Shown: piece by piece, positions 17,365 through 25,880 of the stretch
Layout: each line of letters opens with the position of its first letter
Numbering within the stretch: the first letter of the stretch is position 1
Assembly (NCBI RefSeq): GCF_042433915.1
Contig: NZ_JBHLUN010000011.1
Span: 1-64,000, forward strand
From: Roseomonas elaeocarpi
GTDB lineage: Bacteria; Pseudomonadota; Alphaproteobacteria; Acetobacterales; Acetobacteraceae
Length of the DNA: 64,000 nt
Direction: 5' to 3'
Translations under genes and position numbers: made by a program
The notes under the pieces: generated by a model
Seen by the model: the letters and a program-made list of their open reading frames with translations, nothing else
Databases searched by the model: none
What the model was told of the DNA's origin: nothing

Positions 17365-18399
17365 TCAGCCGGCCGCCGCGCCGTCCTGGAACACGCTGTC
17401 GGCGAAGGCTTCTTCCCAGCTGCCGGTGGTGGAGGCCTTGGAATACTCGGTGGCCCGGTTCTCGAAGAAGTTGGTGTGCTCGATGGCGTTGAGCATCTCG
17501 TCGAGCCAGGGCAGCGGGTTCCGGTCCGTGTCGTACATCGTGTCCAGTCCCAGCTGCTGGAGGCGGCGGTCGGCGATGAAGCGGATGTAGCGCTTGACCT
17601 CGGGCGCGGTCAGGCCCTCCACGTCGCCCATCTCGAAGGCGAGGTCGATGAACGCGTCCTCGTGCTCCACGATGGTGGCGCAGATCTCGCGCAGGTCGCG
17701 GCGCAGCTCCTCGTTCCAGATCTCCGGGTTCTCGGCCACGAAGGTGTGGAAGAGCTTGATCACCGACAGGCAGTGCAGCGTCTCGTCGCGCACCGACCAG
17801 GTCACGATCTGCCCCATGCCCTTCATCTTGTTGAAGCGGGGGAAGTTCAGCAGGATCGCGAAGGAGGCGAAGAGCTGCAGACCCTCGGTGAAGGCGCCGA
17901 AGGCGGCCAGGGTCTTGGCGATCTCGGTCTTCGATTCGACCGAGAAGCTCTGCATGTAGTCGAACTTGTCCTTCATCTCCTTGTACTTGAGGAAGGCCTG
18001 GTACTCGGTCTCGGGGATGCCGATGGTGTCCAGCAGGTGCGAGTAGGCGGCGATGTGGACCGTCTCGATGTTCGAGAAGGCCGACAGCATCATGAGCACT
18101 TCCGTCGGCTTAAACACCTGGGAGTAGTGCTTCATGTAGCAGTTGTTCACCTCCACGTCGGACTGCGTGAAGAAGCGGAAGATCTGCGTGACGAGGTTGC
18201 GCTCGATGTCCGTCAGGTTCTTCTGCCAGTCCTTCACGTCATCGGCCATCGGCACCTCCTCCGGCAGCCAGTGGACGCGCTGCTGCGTCAGCCAGGCGTC
18301 GTAGGCCCAGGGGTAGCGGAAGGGCTTGTAGACCGGGTTCGAGGTCAGGAGGTTGAACTGCTCCGGCAAGGCGGAGGCGGTCTGGTGTCCGTCGGGCAT
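17365..18399 (-). CDS. nrdB: Ribonucleotide reductase class I, beta subunit
   Basis: A 344-residue diiron subunit that generates the tyrosyl radical used by NrdA to reduce ribonucleotides to deoxyribonucleotides. Ligand motifs are visible: FTQSDVEVNN, FSNIETVHIAAYSHLLDTIG (Glu-x2-His with the radical Tyr four residues after the His, as in E. coli Tyr122), and RDETLHCLSVIKLFHTF. The C-terminal tail that docks to NrdA follows FFENRATEYSKA. The ATG at 18399 has aagaga upstream. nrdA lies at 23658-25508 on the same strand, 5.2 kb away. No NrdR-like box is evident directly upstream. Confidence 0.95.
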   Translation of the reverse strand: MPDGHQTASALPEQFNLLTSNPVYKPFRYPWAYDAWLTQQRVHWLPEEVPMADDVKDWQKNLTDIERNLVTQIFRFFTQSDVEVNNCYMKHYSQVFKPTEVLMMLSAFSNIETVHIAAYSHLLDTIGIPETEYQAFLKYKEMKDKFDYMQSFSVESKTEIAKTLAAFGAFTEGLQLFASFAILLNFPRFNKMKGMGQIVTWSVRDETLHCLSVIKLFHTFVAENPEIWNEELRRDLREICATIVEHEDAFIDLAFEMGDVEGLTAPEVKRYIRFIADRRLQQLGLDTMYDTDRNPLPWLDEMLNAIEHTNFFENRATEYSKASTTGSWEEAFADSVFQDGAAAG

Positions 18400-18816
18400 C
18401 GGTGTCGGTCTCTTGCGGTCGGGGAGCGGCCTGGGTGCGGGACCCAAAGCCGGGTGTCGTTCGGGGGCTGATCCGGGGGCGCAGGCTGATCCGCCGCGCA
18501 GGGGGCGGGTGGAAGCTCAACAGCGCCCGCGAGGGTTGCCGGGCGGGTCTATGCGGGGGTCCGGCGCATCGCCTCGATTATGCTGGGGCGCCTCCGTCTG
18601 GGCAAGGCTGGAGGTAGGCCGGGCTGGCCCAGCCGGTGAAGGCCGGCATTCAGACGATTGAAGTTGCCCCGTTTTCGCCAATGCAGGTCGGGCGCGCGGC
18701 GATGGGGCGACGCGGGCACGCGTCTTGCAAGTTGGATCAGCCCCGTAAGGCAGCCCCGCGGGTCAGTCCCGAGGGGCAGCCCCCGTGGCCCCGTCACCTC
18801 GTCAGGAGATCCCGCC
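18400..18816. other. Intergenic region between nrdB and the divergent LLM monooxygenase
   Basis: This 417-base gap should hold the nrdB promoter (leftward) and the promoter and leader of the monooxygenase (rightward). A clear aggag ribosome-binding site sits at 18804-18808 before the GTG at 18817. The rest is GC-rich with no convincing ORF, operator pair or riboswitch that I can recognise. Several short GC inverted repeats occur (for example gggctggcccagcc around 18622), none decisive. Confidence 0.4.
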
Positions 18817-20115
18817 GTGCCGAAGCGCTTCCACCTCGGATGGTTCGCCAACTTCTCGGCCGGGGAATGGAACCAGCCCTTCTCGGCCGCCGATCCGAGC
18901 TGGGACGGCAGGCTCTACCTCGACATGGCGCAGGCGATGGAGCGCGCCTGCTTCGACTACATCATGCTCGAGGACACGCTGATGGTGTCCGAGGCCTGGG
19001 GCGGCACCGCGGAGGCCACGCTGCGGCACGCCCTGCAGGCGCCCAAGCACGATCCGCTGCCGCTGGCCGCGATGATCGCCGCCGCGACGACGCGACTCGG
19101 CGTGGTGGCGACCATGTCCACCATGGCCTACCCGCCCTTCCTGCTGGCGCGCCTCGCCTCCACGATCGACAGCCTGTCGGGCGGCCGCTTCGGCTGGAAC
19201 ATCGTGACCTCGGGCGAGGACAGCGCGGCGCAGAACCTCGGCCTGGAGGCCCTGCCCCCGCGCGAGGCGCGCTACGACATGGCCGACGAGTACGTGGAGC
19301 TGGTGCGGCAGCTCTTCGACTCGTGGCAGCCCGACGCCGTGGTGCTGGACCGGGAAAGCGGGGTCTTCGCCGACCACCGCAAGGTCGCGCCCATTCATTT
19401 CGAAGGAAAGTACTTCCGCTCGCGCGGACCGTTGAACACGGTGCGCTCGCCGCAGGGGCGGCCGGTCTTCGTGCAGGCCGGCGGCTCGCCGCGCGGTCGG
19501 GAGTTCGCGGCGCGCACGGCGGATTCGATCATCGCCACGGCCAATGGCGTGGAAGGGATGAAGCGCTACCGCGACGACGTCCGGGCGCGGGCGGCGGCGG
19601 CGGGGCGTGACCCGGACAGCATCAAGGTGCTGTTCCTGATCTACCCGGTCCTGGGCGAGACGCCCGAGGAGGCGGAGGCGCGCTACAGCCGCATGGTGAA
19701 TGCGCCGTGGTTCATCGAGGCCTCGCTCGCGGCGATGGGCACGGTGACGGATATCGACTTCTCGCGCTTCGACCTCGACCAGGAGCTGCCGCACCTGACC
19801 ACCAACGGCGAGCAAGGGTCGCTCGACAAGTTCGCGCAGTGGGGCAGCGGCAAGACGCTGCGGCAGCTCGCCTCCGAGCGCTACGACGGGGGCCTGCGGC
19901 TGGTGGGCACGCCCGATGCCATCGCGGCGCAGATGGGCGAGGCGATGGAGGCGATCGGCGGCGACGGCTTTCTGATCAGCACGCCCTTCCAGCGCACCAG
20001 CCGCCGCGCCGTGGTGGAGATCACGGAAGGGCTGGTGCCGGCGCTGCAGCGGCGCGGCTTGGTCCGCACGCGCTACGAGCACGCAATGCTGCGCGACACG
20101 CTGGCGGAGTTCTGA
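18817..20115 (+). CDS. LLM-class flavin-dependent monooxygenase (NtaA/SnaA/DszA family)
   Basis: A 432-residue FMNH2-dependent monooxygenase of the nitrilotriacetate / dibenzothiophene-sulfone type, which needs a separate flavin reductase. Family features: FHLGWFANFSAGEWNQPF at the start, YIMLEDTL, TMSTMAYPPFLLARLASTID, GRFGWNIVTSGEDSAAQNLG, YDMADEYVELVRQLFDSW, and FVQAGGSPRGREFAARTADS. GTG at 18817 is chosen for its aggag ribosome-binding site. Substrate cannot be deduced. A second member is at 45694. No flavin reductase gene is seen in the window. Confidence 0.9.
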   Translation: MPKRFHLGWFANFSAGEWNQPFSAADPSWDGRLYLDMAQAMERACFDYIMLEDTLMVSEAWGGTAEATLRHALQAPKHDPLPLAAMIAAATTRLGVVATMSTMAYPPFLLARLASTIDSLSGGRFGWNIVTSGEDSAAQNLGLEALPPREARYDMADEYVELVRQLFDSWQPDAVVLDRESGVFADHRKVAPIHFEGKYFRSRGPLNTVRSPQGRPVFVQAGGSPRGREFAARTADSIIATANGVEGMKRYRDDVRARAAAAGRDPDSIKVLFLIYPVLGETPEEAEARYSRMVNAPWFIEASLAAMGTVTDIDFSRFDLDQELPHLTTNGEQGSLDKFAQWGSGKTLRQLASERYDGGLRLVGTPDAIAAQMGEAMEAIGGDGFLISTPFQRTSRRAVVEITEGLVPALQRRGLVRTRYEHAMLRDTLAEF

Positions 20116-20206
20116 TGCCGCCGCGCGAGGGCCAGGGCCAACGCGCTGCGGAGGCACACGATCTGTGGGGGCGGCCGCGGGGCAGAATGGCCACCCCGCC
20201 CCCTGG

Positions 20207-20881
20207 TCAGGCCGGTGCCGGAGCGGCCGGGCGGACCCGCGCCGGGTCGAGGCGGTGTTCCAGCCAGCGGACGCCGAGGCTCGCGGGGATGCTGATCACC
20301 AGGTAGATCAGGAACACCACCGTGTAGATGCTCATGTACTTGAAGGTGTCCGAGGCGATCAGCTGGCCGCGGAACATCAGCTCGGCGATCGAGATCGTGG
20401 ACACCAGCGCGGTGTCCTTGAACATCGACACGAAGTAGTTGCCCACCGGTGGCACCACGATGCGGATGGCCTGCGGCAGGATCACCAGCCGCATCGCCTG
20501 TCGCGGCCGCAGGCCGAGCGCCGCGGCGGCCTCGCTCTGCGAGCGCGGGATCGCCGCGATGCCGGCGCGGAAGACCTCGCTGAGATAGGCGCCGTAGTTG
20601 ATGGCCAGCCCCGCGAGCCCCGCCTGGATCGGCGTCAGCCGCAGGCCCAGCAGCGGCAGGACGTAGTAGATGTAGAAGAGCTGGAGGATCAGCGGCGAGC
20701 CGCGGATCACCTCCACGAAGACGGTGGCCGGCCAGCGCAGCGCCCGGCGCGGGCTCAGGCGCGCCAGGGCCAACAGGAGGCCCAGGACGAGGGCGATGGC
20801 CATGCCGCCGAGGGTGAGCAGCACGGTCAGCTGGACGCCCGCCCAGAGGTCGGGCGCCCAGCTGCGGAGATCGGCCAGCAT
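20207..20881 (-). CDS. Amino-acid ABC transporter permease (HisM/GlnP type)
   Basis: A 224-residue integral membrane permease of the polar amino-acid uptake family. It has about five hydrophobic segments and the EAA loop (EVFRAGIAAIPRSQSEAAAALG, residues ~95-116) that contacts the ATPase, followed by LVILPQAIRIVVPPVGNYF. The ATG at 20881 overlaps the stop of the binding-protein gene by one base, so the two are co-translated. No ATP-binding gene is adjacent; the ATPase must be supplied from elsewhere. Confidence 0.9.
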   Translation of the reverse strand: MLADLRSWAPDLWAGVQLTVLLTLGGMAIALVLGLLLALARLSPRRALRWPATVFVEVIRGSPLILQLFYIYYVLPLLGLRLTPIQAGLAGLAINYGAYLSEVFRAGIAAIPRSQSEAAAALGLRPRQAMRLVILPQAIRIVVPPVGNYFVSMFKDTALVSTISIAELMFRGQLIASDTFKYMSIYTVVFLIYLVISIPASLGVRWLEHRLDPARVRPAAPAPA

Positions 20882-21726
20882 TACGGGTTCAGGAAGAACT
20901 CCGTGGGGGTGAGGCCCCACTTGTTGAAGATCTTCGCGGCGGTGCCGTCGGCCTTCATCGCGGCGTAGGTGGTGTTGAAGGCCTTGAGGAAGCCGTCATT
21001 GCCCTTGGCGATGCCGAAGGCGCAGTTGGAGGCGGATTTCTCGTCGGGCACGTAGTCGCCCACCAGTTCGAAGCGCAGCTCGGCGTTCTGCTTCAGCGCG
21101 TAGGCCGACAGGCTGCCGTCCACCACCGCCGCGTCGATGCGCCCGGCGGAAAGGTCGGCCAGGACGTTCTGGATCGTCGGGTACTGGCGGATGTCGATCG
21201 TGGTGCCCGAGGGGCAGCGGCTGCTCGCCTGTCGCAGCAGGTCGATATAGGTCGTGCCCTGGTAGCTGCCGGCGGTCTTGCCGCAGAGATCGGCCAGGCT
21301 GTGCAGCTTCTTCGGATTGCCGGGCGCGACGTCGAGCGATTCCGGGTTGAAGAAGGTGGTGTCGGTGAAGTCGATCACCTGCTGCCGCGCCGGGCGGACG
21401 TACATGGCGTCGCCGATCAGCTGGATCCGCTGGCTCTGGATCGAAGGGATCAGGCTGTTGAAGGGCATGGCCACGACCTTCAGCTCGGCCTTGATGCCGC
21501 TGCGGCTGAGGAATTCCCGCAGGATGTCGGGCAGGACGCCGGCCGCGCCCTTGGTCTCCGGGTCCACGAAGCTCAGCGGCGCGTCGTTGGAGGTGCCGAT
21601 CACCAGCTCCCCCTGCGAGCGGACCTGATCCAGCAGGTCGGCGGCGCGCGCTGGTGCCGCCGCGGTAGCCAGGATCGGTGCGACGGCGAGCATTCCGGCC
21701 AGGAGCCGGGCAAGGACGATCCGCAT
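20881..21726 (-). CDS. Amino-acid ABC transporter substrate-binding protein
   Basis: A 281-residue periplasmic binding protein of family 3 (polar amino acids). The signal peptide is MRIVLARLLAGMLAVAP continuing to an AAAPARA-AD cleavage site. The mature protein has GELVIGTSNDAPLSFVDPET, GVLPDILREFLSRSG, VVAMPFNSLIPSIQSQRIQL and a C-terminal lobe ending FNKWGLTPTEFF. The long open frame upstream of the ATG at 21726 is non-coding: it lacks a signal-peptide-like start and overlaps the divergent DUF1989 gene. It pairs with the permease downstream. Confidence 0.9.
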   Translation of the reverse strand: MRIVLARLLAGMLAVAPILATAAAPARAADLLDQVRSQGELVIGTSNDAPLSFVDPETKGAAGVLPDILREFLSRSGIKAELKVVAMPFNSLIPSIQSQRIQLIGDAMYVRPARQQVIDFTDTTFFNPESLDVAPGNPKKLHSLADLCGKTAGSYQGTTYIDLLRQASSRCPSGTTIDIRQYPTIQNVLADLSAGRIDAAVVDGSLSAYALKQNAELRFELVGDYVPDEKSASNCAFGIAKGNDGFLKAFNTTYAAMKADGTAAKIFNKWGLTPTEFFLNP

Positions 21727-21876
21727 TCGGGGCGCTTTCCGCTGTTTGCGGCGCCGTGTCCTGCAAGACCGGGGCCAGAGCGGTGGCCCAAACTGGAGCC
21801 GGCGTTGCGGCAGGGATCGGGGCACGGGGTTCCGGACGTGGCTGGCGCGGAAGCGTGGCCGGGCTATCGTCGCGCC

Positions 21877-22479
21877 ATGAGCCCAGACGACCTGCAGACC
21901 ATCCCAGCCCGCTCCGGCCGCGCGCAGCGGCTCGAAGCGGGGCAGAGCATCACCGTGATCAACACGCACGGGACGCAGGTGCTCGACACCTGGGCCTTCG
22001 CGGCCGGAGACCTCGGCGAGTACCTGTCGATGGAGCACACGCGCTCGGTTAACAGCCGCTGGCTGGTGGGGCCGGGCATGGTGTTCGTGTCCACGAAGCG
22101 GCGGCCGATGCTGACCCTGGTGGAGGATCGCTCGCCCGGCGTGCACGACATGCTGCTGCCGGCCTGCAGCCCGGAGATCTACCGCGAGCTGGGTTGCGCG
22201 GACGGCCATGCGAGCTGCCAGAACAACCTCCATACAGCGCTGGCGGCGGTGGGCCTGGCGGTGCCGATCACCCCTGCCCCGCTGAACCTGTTCATGAACG
22301 TGCCGATCACGGCCGACGGCGCGCTGGACCGGGTTCCGCCCACGGCGCGGCCGGGCGACGCCGTGGTGCTGCGGGCGGAGATGCCGCTGTGGATCGTGTT
22401 CTCCGCCTGCCCGCAGGACGTGACGCCGATCAACGGCGCCCTGCGGCAGCCGGTGGAGGCGCATTACCGCCTGGGCTGA
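21877..22479 (+). CDS. DUF1989 / urea-carboxylase-associated family protein
   Basis: A 200-residue protein of the DUF1989 family, whose members occur beside urea carboxylase and aminomethyltransferase-like genes; no reaction is firmly assigned to this copy. Visible pattern: GRAQRLEAGQSITVINTHGT, DTWAFAAGDLGEYLSMEHTR, PGVHDMLLPACSPEIY, NLFMNVPI and a terminal SACPQDVTPIN. Conserved Cys and His residues (ACSPE, HASCQNN, SACPQD) could bind metal. No urea carboxylase gene is in the window. It is divergent from the amino-acid binding protein. Confidence 0.85.
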   Translation: MSPDDLQTIPARSGRAQRLEAGQSITVINTHGTQVLDTWAFAAGDLGEYLSMEHTRSVNSRWLVGPGMVFVSTKRRPMLTLVEDRSPGVHDMLLPACSPEIYRELGCADGHASCQNNLHTALAAVGLAVPITPAPLNLFMNVPITADGALDRVPPTARPGDAVVLRAEMPLWIVFSACPQDVTPINGALRQPVEAHYRLG

Positions 22480-22561
22480 GGCCGCGGGCGGCTGCTGCGC
22501 CCCGGTCGTGATGCCGGGGCGGCCTGGACAGCGGCCGCACCGCCGTTGTTGAAATGGTGCC

Positions 22562-23539
22562 ATGTGCGCCAAGAAAGTCATCTTCGACACGGACCCGGGC
22601 ATCGACGACGCCTGTGCCCTGGCCCTGATCGCCGCCAGCCCGGCGCTGGAGCTGATCGGCATCACCACCGTTTTCGGCAACGCCTCGGTGGAGACCACGA
22701 CGCGCAACGCGCTCTACCTGCGCCGCCGCTTCGGCCTCGCCGCCCCGGTGGCGCGCGGGGCTGAGCGCCCCTTGAGCAAGCCGCCACGCGATTTCCCGAC
22801 CTTCATCCACGGCGAGAACGGGCTCGGCGACGTGGCGCTGGAGGGGTTGGACAGCCTCGGGGCAACCCACGCCAAGGATGCCGCGGATTTCATCGTGGAG
22901 CAGCTTCGAGCGGCACCGGGCGAGGTCACGCTGATCGCGGTGGGGCCGCTGACCAACCTGGCGCTCGCGATCGAGCGGGCGCCGGAGATCACCGCTCTGG
23001 CGGCCGAGGTGGTGGTGATGGGCGGCGCCTTCGGCACGGCCGGACGGCCCGGCAATGTCAGCCCGGTGGCGGAAGCCAATGTGTGGAACGACCCGGATGC
23101 CGCGGACCGGGTGCTGACAGCGCCCTGGCCGGTGCGGATCGTGGGCCTCGACGTGACGACGCTCTGCGTGATGGGGCCGGACTACATGGCCGGCTTGCGC
23201 GACCGCGCGCCGGGAGTCGGCGGCTTCCTGTGGGAGATCACGCGCTTCTACGAGCATCTCTATCGCACGCGCGACGGTATCGACGGGATCAACGCGCACG
23301 ACGCCCTGGCCGTCGCACGCGCCATCGAGCCGGCGCTGTTCCGGGAGCGGCGCGGGCCGGTGCGCGTGGTCACCGACGGCATCGCGACCGGGCAGACGAT
23401 CCAGAGCGTTGAGGGCGTGCGCTACCCGCCGGGGCCGTGGGACGGGTTGCCGTCGCAGTCGGTCTGCGTCGAGGCCGACAACGCGGCGTTCCTGAAGCTT
23501 TACGCCGAGGCGCTGGTGGCCTGGGAAGCGGGCCGCTGA
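22562..23539 (+). CDS. Nucleoside hydrolase (second copy)
   Basis: A 325-residue member of the inosine-uridine nucleoside hydrolase family. It has the calcium-binding motif IFDTDPGIDDACAL, LIAVGPLTNLALAI, VVVMGGAFGTAGRPGNVSPV, EANVWNDPDAA, and the C-terminal NAHDALAVARAI with the metal-ligand Asp. It is diverged from the copy at 2747, so it is probably not a recent duplicate. It follows the DUF1989 gene by 82 bases on the same strand, and the two may be co-transcribed. Confidence 0.92.
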   Translation: MCAKKVIFDTDPGIDDACALALIAASPALELIGITTVFGNASVETTTRNALYLRRRFGLAAPVARGAERPLSKPPRDFPTFIHGENGLGDVALEGLDSLGATHAKDAADFIVEQLRAAPGEVTLIAVGPLTNLALAIERAPEITALAAEVVVMGGAFGTAGRPGNVSPVAEANVWNDPDAADRVLTAPWPVRIVGLDVTTLCVMGPDYMAGLRDRAPGVGGFLWEITRFYEHLYRTRDGIDGINAHDALAVARAIEPALFRERRGPVRVVTDGIATGQTIQSVEGVRYPPGPWDGLPSQSVCVEADNAAFLKLYAEALVAWEAGR

Positions 23540-23657
23540 ACGCCGGGACTGGCCTTATCCGGGAAGCGGCGCTCCGCCCCCGGAGCCGACGCCTGATGGC
23601 GGTCTGCGCCCCCGAAACCCGACTGGCCGACAAGCCCGGCCCGTCGGGCAGCTGCCC

Positions 23658-25508
23658 TTACTGGCAGGCGAGGCATTCCTCGTAGTTCGTGGTTTCCGCC
23701 GCCACCGGCCGCGGCGTGGCCACGATGTTGATCGGCTCGGCCGCCGAAAGGCTCGGGCGGATGGCCACCTTCTCGCTGATCGTGTCGGCGCGCTGGATCG
23801 AGAGCGAGCGGCAGTAGTAGAGCGACTTCATCCCCTTCTTCCACGCCTGGAAGTGGATCTGGTGCAGGTCGCGCTTGTGCACGTCGGCCGGCACGAAAAG
23901 GTTCACCGACTGCGCCTGGCAGATAAAGGGCGTGCGGTCGGCCGCGTGCTCGATCACCCAGCGCTGGTCCAGCTCGAAGGCGGTCTTGAACACCGCCTTT
24001 TCCTGCTCGGTCAGGAAGTCGAGGTGCTGCACCGAGCCCTTGGTCACGGTGATCGTGGTCCAGGTGTCGTCGTCGTCGCGCCCGTGCTTCGCCAGCACCG
24101 CCTTCAGGTGCGGGTTGCGCACGATAAAGGAGCCCGACAGCGTCTTGTGGTTGTAGACGTTGGCCGCGATCGGCTCGATGCCGGCCGAGGCGCCGCCGCA
24201 GATGATGCTGATCGAGGCGGTGGGCGCGATCGCCATCTTGTTGGAAAAGCGCTCGTTGAACCCGTACTCCGCGGCGTCCGGGCAAGGCCCGCGTTCGGCC
24301 GCCAGCGTGCGGCTCGCGGCGTCGGCCTGCTCGCGGATGTGCTTGAACATCCGCTTGTTCCAGACCTTCGCGATCACGCTCTCGAAGGGGATGTTGTTGG
24401 CCTGCAGGAAGGAGTGGAACCCCATCACGCCGAGCCCCACCGAGCGCTCGCGCATCGCGGAATAGCGGGCGCGGGCCATGCTGTCGGGCGCGGTGTCGAT
24501 GAAGTTCTGCAGGACGTTGTCGAGGAAGCGCATCACGTCCTCGATGAAGCGCGGATCGTCCTTCCACTCGTGCCAGGTCTCGAAGTTCAGCGAGGACAGG
24601 CAGCAGACGGCGGTGCGGTCCTGCCCGTGCTGGTCGCGGCCCGTTGGCAGCGTGATCTCGGAGCACAGGTTGGAGGTCTTCACCTCCAGCCCGGCGAGCT
24701 TGTGGTACTCGGGGCGCGCGTTGTTCACGGCGTCGGAGTAGATGATGTAGGGCTCGCCTTGCTCGATGCGGGCCAGCAGGATGCGGATCCACAGCGAACG
24801 AGCCGAGATCTTGCGCACCACGGCGCCGTCCTTCGGTGAGGTCAGCGCCCATTCCTCATCGGCCTCCACCGCGCGCATGAAGGCGTCGGGGATCAGGATG
24901 CCGTGGTGGAGGTTCAGCGCCTTGCGGTTCGGATCGCCGCCGGTGGGGCGGCGGATGTCGACGAACTCCTCGATCTCCGGGTGCGAGACCGGCAGGTACA
25001 CGGCGGCCGAGCCGCGGCGCAGCGAGCCTTGGCTGATCGCCAGCGTCAGGCTGTCCATCACGCGGATGAAGGGCACGATGCCCGAGGTCTTGCCGTTCTG
25101 CCCGACCTTCTCGCCGATCGAGCGCAGGTTGCCCCAGTAGGAGCCGATGCCGCCGCCCTTGGAGGCGAGCCAGACGTTCTCGTTCCACAGGCCGACAATA
25201 CCGTCGAGGCTGTCGTTCGCCTCATTGAGGAAGCAGGAGATCGGCAGGCCGCGCGTGGTGCCGCCGTTGCTCAGGATCGGGGTCGCCGGCATGAACCACA
25301 GGCGCGAGATGTAGTCGTAGATGCGCTGGGCATGCGCGGCGTCGTCGCCGTAGGCGCTGGCCACGCGGGCGAAGAGGTCCTGGTAGGATTCGCCCGGCAT
25401 CAGGTAGCGGTCGTCGAGCGTCGCCCGGCCGAAATCGGTCAGCAGCGCGTCGCGGGAGCGGTCCACCTGGACCTGGCCATGACCCTCGAGCTGAACGGCG
25501 TCGAACAT
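23658..25508 (-). CDS. nrdA: Ribonucleotide reductase class I, alpha subunit without ATP-cone
   Basis: A 616-residue catalytic subunit. Active-site elements are present: GLPISCFLNEANDSL (first redox Cys), TSNLCSEITLPT (thiyl-radical Cys with Asn and Glu), TAVCCLSSLNFE (second redox Cys), APTASISIICG, and a C-terminal NYEECLACQ with the tail cysteines. The sequence begins almost directly at the catalytic barrel (ATLDDRYLMPGESYQDLF), with no ~100-residue ATP-cone, so dATP feedback through that domain should be absent. The ATG at 25508 has a gggaaagg ribosome-binding site. Two NrdR-like boxes lie 77-123 bases upstream. Confidence 0.95.
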   Translation of the reverse strand: MFDAVQLEGHGQVQVDRSRDALLTDFGRATLDDRYLMPGESYQDLFARVASAYGDDAAHAQRIYDYISRLWFMPATPILSNGGTTRGLPISCFLNEANDSLDGIVGLWNENVWLASKGGGIGSYWGNLRSIGEKVGQNGKTSGIVPFIRVMDSLTLAISQGSLRRGSAAVYLPVSHPEIEEFVDIRRPTGGDPNRKALNLHHGILIPDAFMRAVEADEEWALTSPKDGAVVRKISARSLWIRILLARIEQGEPYIIYSDAVNNARPEYHKLAGLEVKTSNLCSEITLPTGRDQHGQDRTAVCCLSSLNFETWHEWKDDPRFIEDVMRFLDNVLQNFIDTAPDSMARARYSAMRERSVGLGVMGFHSFLQANNIPFESVIAKVWNKRMFKHIREQADAASRTLAAERGPCPDAAEYGFNERFSNKMAIAPTASISIICGGASAGIEPIAANVYNHKTLSGSFIVRNPHLKAVLAKHGRDDDDTWTTITVTKGSVQHLDFLTEQEKAVFKTAFELDQRWVIEHAADRTPFICQAQSVNLFVPADVHKRDLHQIHFQAWKKGMKSLYYCRSLSIQRADTISEKVAIRPSLSAAEPINIVATPRPVAAETTNYEECLACQ

Positions 25509-25584
25509 GACTTTCCTTTCCCTGTAGCTGGGCATCAGCACGCGGCGGTGGGGGTGCCCTTCGTCTGGGCGGAGAGCTTCCCTA

Positions 25585-25600
25585 GCACCACATCTGGTGG
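25585..25600 (-). promoter_or_regulatory. NrdR-like box 1 upstream of nrdA
   Basis: On the minus strand this reads ccaCcAgATgTgGtgc. It keeps the C-x-A-x-A-T-x-T-x-G core of the 16-bp NrdR consensus. It lies 77 bases upstream of the nrdA start and 15 bases from a second box. Confidence 0.6.
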
Positions 25601-25615
25601 AGCGCCAATGAAGTC

Positions 25616-25631
25616 CGACCAGAACTGGTGT
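25616..25631 (-). promoter_or_regulatory. NrdR-like box 2 upstream of nrdA
   Basis: The minus strand reads acaCcAgtTcTgGtcg, containing the perfect inverted repeat accag-tt-ctggt and five of the six core positions. Its centre is 31 bases from the centre of box 1, matching the usual spacing of paired NrdR boxes. The remainder of the 372-base nrdA upstream gap (25509-25880) shows no gene or other recognisable element. Confidence 0.55.
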
Positions 25632-25880
25632 GGGAAGCCACGAAACCGTGCGCCGCGGCGACTCGCTGGAAAACCTGCCTTTTCGGCCTGGGTGGACCGG
25701 ACGAGCTCCCCTCGGTGAGCCCACCCATCCCCGTTTTCCCCGTAATCCACAGGGGGTGATTCGGGGGCGGCGACTGCCATCGAAGCTTCACTGGCCTGTC
25801 TTGGTGGAGATGGTTAGCCGGGGTCACGCGGCCTGCCCGTCGGGGGCACGGCCGATTGTTGCGGGCTGCCCGGAGGCAGG

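Noticed and set aside
18448..18816. Riboswitch in the leader of the 18817 monooxygenase
   Set aside because: The region has GC-rich inverted repeats, but I could not match any known aptamer core.
25743..25751. DnaA-box-like taatccaca upstream of nrdA
   Set aside because: It is a single site with one mismatch to TTATCCACA and no cluster of boxes; too weak to claim DnaA control or an origin.
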